Shown here: piece by piece, positions 1 to 10,899 of the stretch
Layout: each line of letters begins with the position of its first letter
Numbering within the stretch: the stretch's first letter is position 1
Source: Pycnopodia helianthoides
Lineage: Eukaryota > Echinodermata > Asteroidea > Forcipulatida > Asteriidae
Assembly: GCA_032158295.1 (NCBI GenBank)
Contig: CM063254.1
Location: 19,110,147 to 19,174,146 of the forward strand
DNA length: 64,000 nucleotides
Reading direction: 5' to 3'
Notes under the pieces: generated by a model
What the model saw: the letters and a program-made list of their open reading frames with translations, nothing else
Database searches by the model: none
Told to the model about the DNA's origin: nothing
Program-made: the position numbers and the translations under genes

Positions 1-455
1 ATGGAGGCAATGACCAGGGGCTTGGAGGCAATGACCAGGGGCATGGAGGCAATGACCAGGGGCTTGGAGGCAATGACCAGGGGCATGGAGGCAATGACCA
101 GGGGCATGGAGGCAACGACCAGGGGCATGGAGGCAATGACCAGGGGCAAGGAGGCAATGACCAGGGCATGGAGGCAATGACTAGGGGCATGGAGGCAATG
201 ACCAGGGGCTTGGAGGCAACGACCAGGGGCATGGAGGCAATGACCAGGGGCAAGGAGGCAATGACCAGGGGCATGGAGGCAATGACTAGGGGCATGGAGG
301 CAATGACCAGGGGCATGGAGGCAATGACCAGGGGGCATGGAGGCAATGACCAGGGGCTTGGAGGCAATAACCAGGGGCATGGAGGCAATGACCAGGGGCT
401 TGGAGGCAATGACCAGGGGCTTGGAGGCAATGACCAGGGGCTTGGAGGCAATTAC
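1..455. repeat. 21-bp minisatellite, about 21 copies, truncated by window edge
   Basis: The unit is ATGGAGGCAATGACCAGGGG plus C. It runs from base 1 to about 455 with single-base variants (aTg/tTg, gac/aac, act/acc) and two copies of altered length near 165 and 335 that shift the frame. One plus frame reads MEAMTRG repeats, but frame changes and the lack of flanking coding sequence argue against translation. It probably lies in the intron following exon 4. Confidence 0.95.
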
Positions 456-882
456 CCGTGTCACCTCTGTGAAGTATCAGGCCTGAATCAAGACAAACAT
501 GATTTTGATGTTCAGTGGGCATTGGTTTTGATATTCAATGTCAGATTTCTTGAGCTGTTTTAATACTTTAAAAAAAGAAAGTGCATCGGCCTAAAAATTT
601 GTTTCTAATTGTAATAATTGATTATGTTCGTATCCAAGTTTGGGAAGGTTTATAAGTATTAGTTGATACTTCTGATTCTTCTAGTACTTTGGGAAGCTCT
701 GACGATCCACAAGGCCTTAACCCATAGCAACTTCTTTTTCTTGTGTTGTATGATAATAAATGATGGACAACCTCAAGGGTCAAATCCTGGTTGGATAGCC
801 AGATGGGACCAACATCTGTTGTTTGCTGACCCATAGCACCCACAGTAATGCTCTTTCCATTTTTTATGGTCAAAGATCATTT
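456..882. other. no recognisable feature between minisatellite and LINE tail
   Basis: Ordinary AT-rich sequence. An 83-codon minus-strand frame at 622-873 has no domain, no splice support and low-complexity usage, so I treat it as noise. The second half of the exon 4 Ig domain was looked for here on the minus strand and not found. Confidence 0.5.
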
Positions 883-1115
883 TCTTACGCTGCTCCATTT
901 CTTTGGAATAGTCTTCCTGTGCATATTCGCCAGGCTAGTTCTTTACATTGTTTTAAGTCTCTGTTAAAAACTCATTTGTTTGAAAGTGCTTATTTGTAAT
1001 CTGCTTACTTGTAATGTTTCTTTCACTTATTGTATATTTTATTGTTCTCTTTATGCACTTAGAGGCTTTTGCATTAGGCGCTTTACAAATATCTTAATTA
1101 TTATTATTATTATTT
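883..1115 (+). mobile_element. 5'-truncated LINE (CR1/L2-like) C-terminus and 3' end
   Basis: An open frame at 883-999 reads SYAAPFLWNSLPVHIRQ and then CFKSLLKTHLFESAYL before TAA at 997-999. This is the characteristic C-terminal end of CR1/L2-type reverse-transcriptase proteins. About 80 bases of 3' UTR with GGCGCTTTACAAAT and a short ATT-repeat tail follow, typical of these LINEs. The enzyme domain itself is absent, so the copy is dead. It sits antisense to the host gene. Confidence 0.85.
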
Positions 1116-1302
1116 ATATTTTTTTCTGAATTCCTTAGTAAAGTTTCACTCAAACTTTATATTTTCTTCAAAGATATGCATTTTACAAGGGAAAACTATC
1201 TGTGCTCCTTTGAGAGTGAGGTTCACGGAAGACAACATAAAAAGAAAATAAAATGGACCACTTGAGCTGGATTCGAACCCCATCCCAAGTTTATTCACTG
1301 AC
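1116..1302. other. intron following exon 4
   Basis: Intronic flank on the minus-strand side of the exon 4 donor. It contains GGTTCGAATCC-like sequence on the minus strand (about 1270-1280), resembling a Pol III B box, without a recognisable tRNA body. Nothing else seen. Confidence 0.4.
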
Positions 1303-1473
1303 CTGTTGGGGCTACATGGATTCTTGGATCTTTAGCATTGACCGGTGACCTGTCCTTAAGCCATCTGATGCTCGGGGTCGGGCTGCCTGATGCGTGACAA
1401 TGAAGGGTCAATCCTTCTCCTTCGGGAAGAGTCTCCTCAGCTGGGAGACGGTTGTGAATGACTGGCTCTCGCT
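1303..1473 (-). CDS. exon 4: first half of an I-set immunoglobulin domain
   Basis: The 171-nt exon is symmetric, phase 1 at both ends, as usual for Ig exons. Its acceptor reads ttatttatcag/AGCGAG and its donor CCAACAG/gtcagt. The peptide has the A/B strands (LPAEETLPEGEGLTLHC with the B-strand cysteine), the turn ASGSPTPS, the C-strand tryptophan in IRWLKD, and RIHVAPTG before the split. This is the front half of an I-set domain; the half carrying the D.G.Y.C motif is missing and I do not find it in 1-1302, so it lies off the left edge. The first codons (SEREPV) and the splice site are copied about ten times in the upstream intron as a 55-bp minisatellite. Confidence 0.87.
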
Positions 1474-2000
1474 CTGATAAATAAGCAATAGTTAGGGAGT
1501 CAATGTACAAGAAAGACTGGCTCGCTCTGATAAATAAGCAATAGTTAGGGAGTCAATGTTCAAGAAAGACTGGCTCTCGCTCTGATAAATAAGCAATAGT
1601 TAGGGAGTCAATGTTCAAGAAAGACTGGCTCTCGCTCTGATAAATAAGCAATAGTTAGGGAGTCAATGTACAAGAAAGACTGGCTCTCACTCTGATAAAT
1701 AAGCAATAGTTAGGGAGTCAATGTACAAGAAAGACTGGCTCTCGCTCTGATAAATAAGCAATAGTTAGGGAGTCAATGTTCAAGAAAGACTGGCTCTCGC
1801 TCTGATAAATAAGCAATAGTTAGGGAGTCAATGTTCAAGAAAGACTGGCTCTCGCTCTGATAAATAAGCAGTAGTTAGGGAGTCAATGTGCAAGAAAGAC
1901 TGGCCCTCGCTCTGATAAACAACCAGTAGTTAGGGAGTCAATACACAAGAATGACTGGCTTTCGCTCTGACAAATAACCAGTAGTAAGGGAATCATTATG
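1474..2000 (-). repeat. 55-bp tandem array duplicating the exon 4 splice acceptor
   Basis: Copies begin at about 1515, 1568, 1623, 1678, 1733, 1788, 1843, 1898 and 1953; the tenth, at 1460, overlaps the start of exon 4. All are 55 bp apart except one 53-bp copy. Read on the minus strand, each unit ends with the intron 3' end TTGCTTATTTATCAG and the first exon bases AGCGAGAGCCAGTC. Copies near the exon are nearly identical; those farthest away (1898, 1953) have diverged. A remnant unit sits at about 2417-2462. Because 55 is not a multiple of 3 and each unit carries stops, use of upstream acceptors would break the frame. Confidence 0.95.
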
Positions 2001-2039
2001 TAATAGATGATGATAGACCCCCCCCCATAACACCTGTTT

Positions 2040-2400
2040 AATTTTGATACCTTTAAGTTATTTCCTAGGCAACTTCATTATTGACCTTGTAACCTTTGTT
2101 TATAAAAAGAGTGACCTTGTACATTCCAAGGCCTTTCTGGTTGGTAAGATACTGCACTGGTCATATAGGAAATTTTACATTAAACATAAATTCACAAGTT
2201 TTAAAGTAACAGCTGAATAAGCTTTGAGATGTGCCCCATTTCTTCATCAAAAGTTGATACAATCAGACAGTGCAATCTCCATAAAAAGATCAAACTTATT
2301 TTTGTCTTCCCATGAGCTGTGTATAAATCACGCCCTGTAGGAAGTCCAGGCACTGTGGCTCTTTTGTAATCATGGGATATCACAGGTTATATGGTCTATA
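2040..2400 (+). repeat. dispersed repeat family J, copy 1
   Basis: About 330-350 bp, shared with 38830-39280 and 40050-40370. Landmarks in order: GTAACCTTTGTTTA, a TACTGCACTGGTCATA-like block, GAGATG...TTTCTTCAT, a short stretch with GTTGATA, CAGTGCAATCTCC, then AGGAAGTCCAG...CTGTGGCTCTTTTGTA. No coding frame, no clear terminal inverted repeats; class unknown. Confidence 0.75.
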
Positions 2401-2462
2401 TAGGCCTAGCCCTTTTTCAACTCTCAGTCTGATAAAATAACCAGCAGTTAGGGAGTCAATAA

Positions 2463-3128
2463 TTCCATACGGCGACCAGGCAATGATGATAGGGGTGGTG
2501 GTGGGAGAGAGACAGACATGAGTCAGAAGACACACACTTGTTTAATTTTACTTTCAAGATGTACTTTGAACAACTTCACTGTTTCTTTTAAAACTTGATT
2601 TTAAGAATTGGTTTGTATCCGCCACGGCTACATATCTTATCTTTTTAACTTATGTTAATTTGGTTTTGGCGGGGAAAATTGCGACCATTTTTGAAATGAG
2701 TTTGTCTTGTTCAAATGTATATGGAAATATAATATGGGACGATGATATCCTTTCTACTAATATCTACTTTCTACTACCTTTTTAGTGAAAATAAAGGCAA
2801 AAGGCATTTTTTATTTATGCAAATTAGCAATTTTTCCCCACCTTCCATTTGTTCTACCTTTTCAATATGGGAGGGTTTCAAGAGACTCTTTCAACAGAAA
2901 TTATTTCTGTTGCAATTTTTGTCCAGGTCAAACCACTATTTTGCACCAATTGACTAGTACCATTAAAAACCTCTTGAAGTCAACAGGCCCACCGATCAAA
3001 AAAGCTCACAGGATTGAAATCTTGTTTTGGGGGCAGAGAACACAATTCCTCTTCGTCTTTCCATGAGGAGGTATGTCTACCTCCATGTTTTTTTTTCTTC
3101 TTCCTCCATGGTCTTCTTGTCAACCTAC
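2463..3128. other. rest of intron 3, no feature recognised
   Basis: The intron between exon 3 (donor at 3128) and exon 4. AT-rich, no repeat that I can match elsewhere in the window; two overlapping plus-strand frames at 2742-3066 lack domains or splice support. Confidence 0.5.
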
Positions 3129-3297
3129 CTGATTTCTTACAGCACAGTACACCAGTGGTGATGCCAGGCCGATAGGAGCAGGCCTTGTTGTAATGGGCGT
3201 CCATACAGCAGCTGGCGTCTATCCTTCCCTTGCCTAGGCAGGAGGTCTGGCCAGCATTTTGATGGGGGCAACCTCTCCCTACGCCCCCCATATCATC
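3129..3297 (-). CDS. exon 3: cysteine-rich extracellular domain, C-terminal half
   Basis: The acceptor reads tgttcctggcag/GATGAT and the donor AAATCAG/gtaggt. Length is 169 nt, phase 0 in and phase 1 out. The 56 codons run from DDMGGVGRGCPHQ through SCLGKGRIDASCCMDAHY and ACSYRPG to GVLCCKKS. Cysteines follow C-x9-C-x9-CC-x8-C-x11-CC. Composition and both splice sites mark a real exon; outside them the frame degrades into a lysine/histidine-rich stretch typical of intron. Phase 0 fits the end of exon 2, and the closing VLCC looks like the end of the same disulfide-rich unit. The last base completes a Glu codon with exon 4. Not WAP, Kunitz, Kazal, EGF or VWC by spacing. Confidence 0.85.
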
Positions 3298-4081
3298 CTG
3301 CCAGGAACAAACAATGACTGGTTTAGCGAATCTCAAGGGAACTTTTATGGGCTCTTAAGTGTTTCTGGGGGTGACTCGGCTGTTTCTGTCTGTAGGTAGG
3401 GTCATACTTTGGTAGTGACCCCGAATTTTGTTTGTGTAATTTCCTTCTGAAAAAGCCTCCTTGTTATAAAAAAAAATGGTATTATGGCAGTCAGCATCCA
3501 GCCAATTATTTTGTCTGAAATGTCCCCCACTGATTAGAAATCAATAAAAGTATTTTGAAAATAAATTTGATCCTCCAAAAACCCACCTCAAAGTGAGTTA
3601 TGGATCCCAATTCAAAATAAATATAAGTGTCGTGGTCCCCCACCGACCCACCCACCCCCCCGCACTTTTATTTTCCCAGTGATGAGGCATCCCTCCTGTT
3701 CTCAGAATATTCTCTTGGCGGGGAGAAGTATTCTCTAAGAAGCCGTGAAACAAGTTTCTCTTGTATCGCTAGAAATGAGGCCAGTGATCTATGACGGACG
3801 ACGCGGCCTGTTTCACATTTCCGATAGAATGTAAGGCAGATTATTTTTTGTTATTGGGGGGGGGGGGTTTCAGGATGTTGTGTGCCTGCTAGTGTTACCC
3901 TCTTCCATCCAGGCGTGATCCATCTAAAGCCTATCTTCCCAAAATATCTTGTGTAATTACCCTGTTGTACACACCCTTTTAGGACAATGTCTAGTCGAAC
4001 TAAACCTTGGAGAGGGTACGGCTGGTTTCAAGCGGTTCTATGGTAACAGGCAAAACAGAACCATAGGAACTCTTCAAGTCC

Positions 4082-4584
4082 TTAAAAAGTACAGGATTGG
4101 TAGAGCTGACAAAGTAGTTCGCAGACAGCGTTCATGTTTTGTGTTATCAACCATATACATGAAATAACAAACCTGCGAAAGTTGAGGCTTAATCCGTTGT
4201 GAGTAAAAATATGAGAAATTGTGAAAAACCATGCACAATTTTCAGCATGTAAACGCATTTTCCTTAATTTCGGTTTACAACCGAAATCACTGTTGCATTT
4301 TTTCTTTAGGTTTTCAGAAAAGACTTTATTTCAGAGGGAAATATTTCACAGAAAAAAATTGGTTCTAGTATTAACTTCATGAACAGTTAGCATTCAGACT
4401 ATAAATTAAACAATTCTTGTGTAAATAATTGTCTACACTGTGATGCTCTTTTTGTAGGTTTTTATGTAATTTTTTCAAATGCTGTACATCGGATAAAAAT
4501 TTCATGTGTTTTCACATGATGAATAAATAAAACGAAATGAAATTTTGTTTTTGAACCTTTACCAATCCTGTATAATACATTTAA
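4082..4584 (+). mobile_element. TTAA MITE family A, copy 1 (expanded)
   Basis: Starts TTAAaaagtacaggattggt and ends accaatcctgtataatac + attTAA, giving the A-family terminal repeat TACAGGATTGGTA with TTAA at both ends. It is about 120 bp longer than other A copies because of extra sequence around 4410-4550. Internal landmarks shared with the other copies: ACATGAAATAACAAACCT, TTTTCAGCATGTAAAC, GGTTCTAGTAT...AACTTCAT. No coding capacity. Confidence 0.85.
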
Positions 4585-5599
4585 AAGGGGGATTTTTGGA
4601 TGAGAGACACTACTAGCAAAGTAATTTTCGTTATGAATGCACAAATGGAACACAAAAGGCAAAGGCTTTGGATGGGCAAGAGGGTTAACAAGACGATCTG
4701 TCAGCTGAGAAATGACTTCACAGCTATTACCTCTGACTTAAGGGGATGACAGCTTATTTCCTGTCTTGGGCTTGCCCTTTGACCTCACCACCCTGGCAGT
4801 GTAGTGGTATTTAAAGACAACATTGTCTCAAGCAGTTAACTGCTGGCTCTTGGGGGTATTTAGGTGACACAGAATGTGACAGTAAAACTTCATCACGTTG
4901 AATTTGAAACGTTGAATTTGAAACTTTGCGTGGTTGACACACGTAAAAACCGTAAAAACCACAAGTCCAAGGAAATTATAGAAATCAATCTCAACAAAGA
5001 ATTGTCATGGAATTATATCCTGCTCCCACGACTTGAACATGTGTTATCCTCATTGAAAGTCAACTATTTGCAATTTGTTGATGGATGTCAAGAAGACTTC
5101 CTCCCCACTTTTTTAAAACTTTGTCTTTTATCGAAAAATGTGAAAACCTCGGCCGAACTTGCCGCTGTCTGCGTAGAAAACAGCTGACACCAGACTGTTA
5201 TGAGGACATGTGCTAGCACTGAACTAAGATCAATCTGGAATATGTCAGAAAGTTCAGTTTCATTTATTGACTTTCTTATTGTGAGACCCTTGATGTTGGG
5301 GACTCTACTCTGTACTCTGGCCAGCTGGGTGACACGTGTCACACCTCGTCCTCCTGCACACCTGTCAATCCTGGATATTCATTGTAAGTTGACTTGGAAT
5401 TTTTTTTGATTTTTTTTTTTATCATAAGTTGTCTGATTTTCAATTCTGCATGACAGGAGAAAATCCTTCAAATTTTGTAATGAAAGAAATATTTGTAGTC
5501 TGGTTAGGCCAGGTCCTGTGCAAGGAATGGATCAGGCAAAGTAAAATACAAAATATGTTTAGCGTCCTGCCTAGGAACTGAAAAAGTGAAAACCCAAAT

Positions 5600-5690
5600 C
5601 ACATGAAAGGCTCCGGTCTGTGTGGGGATTCGAACCAGAGTCCAACCAGAGTGCTAATCTGGTCGCCCAGCTGTGCCATTTGGCTGAAAT
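5600..5690 (-). mobile_element. tRNA-derived SINE head
   Basis: On the minus strand a tRNA-like segment contains AAATGGCACAGCTGGGCG...AGATTAGCAC (A-box region) and GGTTCGAATCC (B box, 5626-5636). No acceptor stem pairs cleanly and a non-tRNA 3' extension follows, so this is a SINE relic rather than a tRNA gene. Confidence 0.6.
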
Positions 5691-5719
5691 GCCAGTTGAG
5701 ATAAAGCTCTCACAAGCTG

Positions 5720-6225
5720 TTTTTCTGGTATTCGTCTTGAAAAAGTATTTGCTTCCTGGAGACTAAGACCCCGTTTACACTGGATCCAGAAAGGTGGATC
5801 AGACCCGGATCTAATCCGCCAATGTGGATTAAACGCAAAAAAACAGGATCAGACTCGGTTCAAGATCCTGCATTTTTAATCCACCATTTGAGGAGGGTTG
5901 AACCCTGCAATGGGTGGATCAGATCCGGCAACAAGGATTTGAGAAACGAGTGAAAACGCAAAGGTGGGTCAGACACCGCAATTCAACGTGGCCATTTCCG
6001 TTTTTCCTAGGAATGGCGGGCTTTTTGCTTGTGTTTTTGTGCACACTGTGATCGAAAAATGGGTTCAAATGCTGGACCAGGCACTGGTGTAAATGCAACA
6101 CCAAGTCTTGATCTGTGGTCTTGATGAAAATGCTGGATCTCAATCCACCTTTATGGATTGAGTGCAACACTGGCCGCTTCTCTGGTATTTGTCTTGGAAG
6201 AAGTATTTCCTCCCTGGAGACTAAT
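5720..6225. mobile_element. hAT-like MITE bracketed by a 45-bp direct repeat
   Basis: Bases about 5767-6178 have imperfect terminal inverted repeats: left CGTTTACACTGGATCC...AAAGGTGGATCAG, right (reverse complement) GTTGCACTCAATCC...AAAGGTGGATTGAG. The GTTTACACT start recalls hAT-type MITEs. The flanks 5721-5766 and 6180-6223 are copies of one 45-bp sequence (TCTGGTATTNGTCTTG...CCTGGAGACTAA), much longer than a normal hAT target duplication. Confidence 0.65.
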
Positions 6226-7009
6226 GAGTTTAACCTTCCAACCATAAGATTGCTCCCACATCCTCCAACCAGTGCAAACCACCAATCTCATGCTTAATTG
6301 CATCCAAACAGGATTACCCAACCAAGTGAATGGTGGCGTTAACAAGATTAAGGGGTTGGCTTGCTTGTTGTATATCAGTGAAGTGTAGAAATAACAAAGA
6401 TGGCCATTGCCCAAGGTGACAAGATCCGTTGGATTAGGAGTAGGTGTTATGACATGGAGGTCACCTGTCCTCATGTATAATCTGCACGGAGAGGGCTAGG
6501 ACCTAAACGAGGTGGTGACATTGGATAAGACAATGTCTGGATTGTGTAATGTTAAAAATCATAACTGGGGCTCTTTTGGTTTTCGGTTTTTCGAGGGGTG
6601 CCAAATGACCACCCCCCCCACGCCATTTGTGCACAGTTTTAACACAGACAAACAAATAAATAATAAACAACCTGAATGTCTATAGCGCACATTTCCTGTG
6701 TTCATGGCACTTTACTAATATATGAATAAATTAGAAAAAGGGATCTAAGCAATTTACGATACTAATCTTAAAAATTAGACAAGCAGATCATTTTTACTGA
6801 AATCGCCACAACAATTCAACTGCAGTGATTTTGAGGATCACAGAGGATTTTTTACAATTTCAAATGCCATTGTAAAAAAAAAAAAAATCACAACAAGAGA
6901 TCGACTTTTGTAACTAGAATCATTACTCAATAAGACTGACAAAAAGAAAGATTTGCTTAGCATTTTAAGAAATTTAGTTGCACAAGATTACGAAGGCAAG
7001 TGAGGTTCA

Positions 7010-7200
7010 CATCATGGTCTTGCCAGTTGAGCAAGGCACTTTGTCATAATTGCTTCTCGCCACCCAGGAGTACAAATGGGTACCGGTGAGAGATGGGGAA
7101 TAACCTGCCGATGGACTGGCAACCTGTCCAGGGGGAATAGAAATATTCTCTGTCATTTAATGCCAATGAAACCGGATATAAACACCGGCCTGGCTCGGAC
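7010..7200 (+). mobile_element. SINE body (deuterostome tRNA-SINE type)
   Basis: Contains GAGCAAGGCACTTTGTCATA, TTGCTTCTC.CCACCCAGGAG, AATGGGTACC and GATGGACTGGCAACCTGTCC, a string of motifs familiar from tRNA-derived SINEs of deuterostomes. The tRNA head is missing or decayed. Confidence 0.65.
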
Positions 7201-9599
7201 AGACTTTAGCCTTTTTTATAACAAAGGCAACCTGCCACAAGCAATCATAACAACATGTCCTTTGTATTTTTCTGTGTCTGAAATGTATTGTGCTTAGAGT
7301 CCTCTGTTGTCATATGGGGGGGGGGGTTCAACCATCGATGATGTAAAATGAGACTGCAGTTCTCTCCCATCGTAACCCTGTCACCCAAGGATCCAAATCA
7401 CCCCCTCCCCTTCCATCCATCTGAAGAAACAAGTCACAAGCTGCCTCCACAAGATGGCTAATTAGTGGGGCTACCCTTGAAGCAAATTGGTCTGACACAA
7501 TTGAAACCCAATCTGCACAGGATGTTGTCCTTAATAGCATGGGATTAAGGAGGGTCTTACGTCCTGACTTAATATGGTGGGCTTACATCTGGGGCCAGCC
7601 TAATCCTACACTCCTTGCACATGATACACCCCGGTCCCAGGGTACTCCCAAGGTGCTCAGACCTGCTTACCTATTATCCTTTCTCTAACCTGCTTAGCTA
7701 TTATCCTTGCTCTATGCTATTACATACATAGTTGGAATTCTTGGGTTGGTAAAGAAGGGATTGTGATTTTCAATTAGAAGTGCAGTTACAGCATACAGGG
7801 GGAGGGGGAGTGAATCTCATCATAAACCAACATTGATTTAATTGCAAAAAAATACACCTTCTAGTGCACAAAACTTAGTACAATTTTGCAGCATTAAAAC
7901 GGCAAACAGGAGTTGCAGTGAGACAGTGGCACACACATCATTAAGTCCCTTCCTAATTCTGCAGTTTGTGGTCACTGTGAAAAGGCAATGCTAAGCTAGG
8001 CTATTAAGAGAGTTCAGATGGTGGAAAATCTGTGTGTTTAGATAAATCTAACCCGCAACAACTCTGTTACTTAGAAGGTCAATTCAGTTCAAACGGTTGA
8101 GTTATATGTAACTTTATTAAGACTTGTCAATAAACCAAACCCAAAGCAAAGTGTCCAAAAAATAACACTCCAGTTTTGGAAAATACAGAACAGTAAGAGA
8201 AAATCCAAGAAAATCAAGACAGATTTACTCTTCATCACCTCCTGCTTCCCGGGGAGCAAACCTTGAAAATTCCATCTTTCATTCCCCAAGGACCTCCGTC
8301 TACCCAAGACACAAGTCAACATCTCAACCTTTGCCTTGAAGAGAAGAAGACTGTCAAAGTTGCCTCTTGAATACCTTTCGGCCCGTCAGCAGTGACTGTG
8401 AGGACTCTGAAGGTCATGATTCTCATTAATTAATCCATGAGATTCTTGGCATCGTTGGGGGAAAATCAAGAGCAGAAACTGTTTTCACAGCGTTAATTTT
8501 ACATGACACATCGTGAAATGTCAGTGTGACTTGGCTAAGAAGCATACTGTCCGATGGTCCAGCATGCAAAGAGTAGAAGCAGATGCTGCCGGCAAACCAG
8601 CAGTGTGAGTGTGGGTTCGAAGTCCGGCACTTTCCTTGGAGTTCACATGTACTTTTTATTCGTCCAAAACCATATGCGGGTTTTTTTGTTGTAAGGGTAT
8701 TAATGAAGTGTAACATCTGTGAAGGTTAACAACATCAGCTCGAAAATGTCACTGAGTGAGGTTTGTGCATAAGGCGCTCTGTTTTTCTCTGTTGGCGTAA
8801 CTTTTTGTTTGTTTGGAGAATCAAGAGTACTTTTCCTGCCAATTTGTTATATCATTTACTCGGGGAAAATGAGAAGAATTTAGGTTTTAGGTAGTCTTGG
8901 CATACCTTTTCCTCTGTCACTCTTTCAGCACATGGGGTGAATATAATTTTGTAATCCATACTCCCCTTTACTCAGCAGAAACTTTTATATATATATATAT
9001 ATATATTTTTTTGAAACCATTGTTGAGCAACTTCTCCAGTAGAACCAATATTTAGAAATTATACAAGTTCAAAGTTATTTCATAGGAAATTTTGTGTTAC
9101 CTACGGCCACGTTTGACCCACAATCTTGGCTCTCATGATGGTCCGTCAATTCTCATCCATCAGCGATTTGTCCATCTACCAAATTTCGGAATTCAATTTC
9201 TCAGAAAGAACAGTTCTTGGCGGATTATAACTACAGCCTTTCTTGCCATCAGACCAAAGAATTCTGGTTCAAAGTACAGTCAGGACACCTGGAAAGTTTC
9301 ACGTCATTAAATAGCCAATTACCCCCCTAATTAGTCCACGCGAAACTTGAAAAGTTAACGACTCAAGCACAACATTTTTTTTGTAAGGGATTGACTGTCA
9401 GTAAACCTAAGTAGGGTACAAATTGTTGTTTGCTTTGCAAATTATTTCGGCATGGAAATGGATTATTAGGATATTATAGGGGAAAAGTGCGTCACCTCTG
9501 GCACTCGATCCTCGTAATTGCACTCTTGTGACCCCTTCCCTTACTGGGCAAGGGTACCCCTACTCTCAAGGCTGAGCTAAATCCTGCTCCACAAAATGC

Positions 9600-9911
9600 T
9601 CAACAAACAATCCCGGCGTCCTGCTCAATAGTTTCAATAGCAATATCACGGTTCACGGACCCCGTATAGAATGCGATAAACTGGTGACCCGATCCCAATA
9701 CAAGTAGATTATCCCGAGCGGAATTCCGGGCACAATCAACACAAGAAAACATGTACGCTTTTCTAAGTGGGCCAGCTTCGATACACAACAGAAAAATAAT
9801 AATACACATGGTGGCACTGTTAATCATCCTTTCTTCTTCGGGTGGGACAGCCATAAACTGAAGGAGAGAAACCCAAGCAAAACATCCCGCACAATGGCGA
9901 TCACGATGCAT
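9600..9911 (-). other. unassigned small ORF with a signal-like start
   Basis: A 103-codon minus frame. Its internal ATG in good context (GTGCCACCATGT) would give a 69-residue peptide with hydrophobic start MCIIIFLLCIEAG and five cysteines, ending GIVC. The segment has no repeat match elsewhere in the window and is richer in GC than its surroundings. A TATA/E-box patch lies about 400 bp upstream on the same strand. No family recognised and no splice sites needed; it may well be chance. Confidence 0.2.
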
Positions 9912-10249
9912 GAGTCAAAAAAAGAACTGGACCGAGTACTGAGCTTGCAAAACATGCCTTGCAAGCTCTCAAAAGGGGGGGGGGGGTGGAGGGTTAGCCC
10001 GGGCAAACAGAGACCCAAACGTGGCAACTCTTTCTTGTACAGGAAAAACAGCTAACTGAAGCCCTCCCTGTCACAACAAAGAAACGTACACTGAAATCCC
10101 CAGTGCAACAAGCTAATTCAAAGGTGTTTTTGTATTCATCATGGTGGATTTGACATAGTAATACCGGGCGTCCGGGCCCATGCTTGAGGGTCCTGTTGCC
10201 TGAATGAACAAGTCGCCCCCTCCGAGGGGGGATGTTTTTCTCCCCGAAG

Positions 10250-10305
10250 ATCGGCTCAGGTGTTCACCAGGTGAAATAATCAAACACCTGTGGTTTATAT
10301 AGGGT
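10250..10305 (-). promoter_or_regulatory. promoter-like patch: TATA box with three E-boxes
   Basis: On the minus strand CTATATAAA occurs at 10302-10294, followed downstream by CACCTG/CAGGTG E-boxes at 10290-10285, 10273-10268 and 10262-10257, all within 50 bp. The surrounding 10170-10340 is GC-rich and free of the window's dispersed repeats. It lies in intron 2 and could be an enhancer, an internal promoter or coincidence. Confidence 0.25.
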
Positions 10306-10519
10306 CGTCAGGCATCCGTCATCGATGCAACGACCCCGTTTTTCTATGGTAATAGAGACAGGGCTCCCAGAGAGGATTTAGGGGGATATCGATACCGAAA
10401 AAAAAGGGAAACTCCATGAAATAATATTTGCCCACCAAACAACGGAGAGATGAAACATAACCCTGAGGAGAAAGCAGGGCCAGTGTATGAAGGAAGGGAA
10501 TGTAAAGGTTGACGATAAA

Positions 10520-10899
10520 TTAAAGGTATTATACAGGATTGGTAAGGATGAAAAACATCATTGTGATTTTAGTCTGAAAGCGGAAAGGTCATAAACTTCA
10601 TACTAGAACCAATTTTTCTGTGAAATATTTCTCTCTGAAATGAAGTCATATTCCAGAAAACTGTATCTGAAAACCTACAGAAATGCAAAAGCTGATTTTG
10701 GTCGTCACAAACCAAAGTTAAGGACAATGTGTTAACATGCTGAAAATTGCGCACGGTTTTTCAATATTTTCTCCTGACTCACACGACGGATTAAGCCTTA
10801 CGGGTTTGTTATTTCACGTGTATGGTTGATCACACCAAACATGACCGCTGTCTGCGACTATTTTGTCAGCGCTACCAATCCTATGTATATTACCTTTAA
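10520..10899 (-). mobile_element. TTAA MITE family A, copy 2
   Basis: 380 bp between TTAA at 10520 and TTAA at 10896, with ends AAAGGTATTATACAGGATTGG and, inverted, CTACCAATCCTATGTA. Its internal order is that of the 4082 and 53350 copies read backwards. Confidence 0.9.

Noticed and set aside
168..563. 131-codon plus frame with MEAMTRG repeats, possible repeat protein
   Set aside because: It is the 21-bp minisatellite read through; units of altered length break the frame and no coding sequence flanks it.
1116..1302. Second half of the exon 4 Ig domain in the window
   Set aside because: No minus-strand frame in 1-1302 shows a D.G.Y.C motif with splice sites; it must lie beyond the edge.
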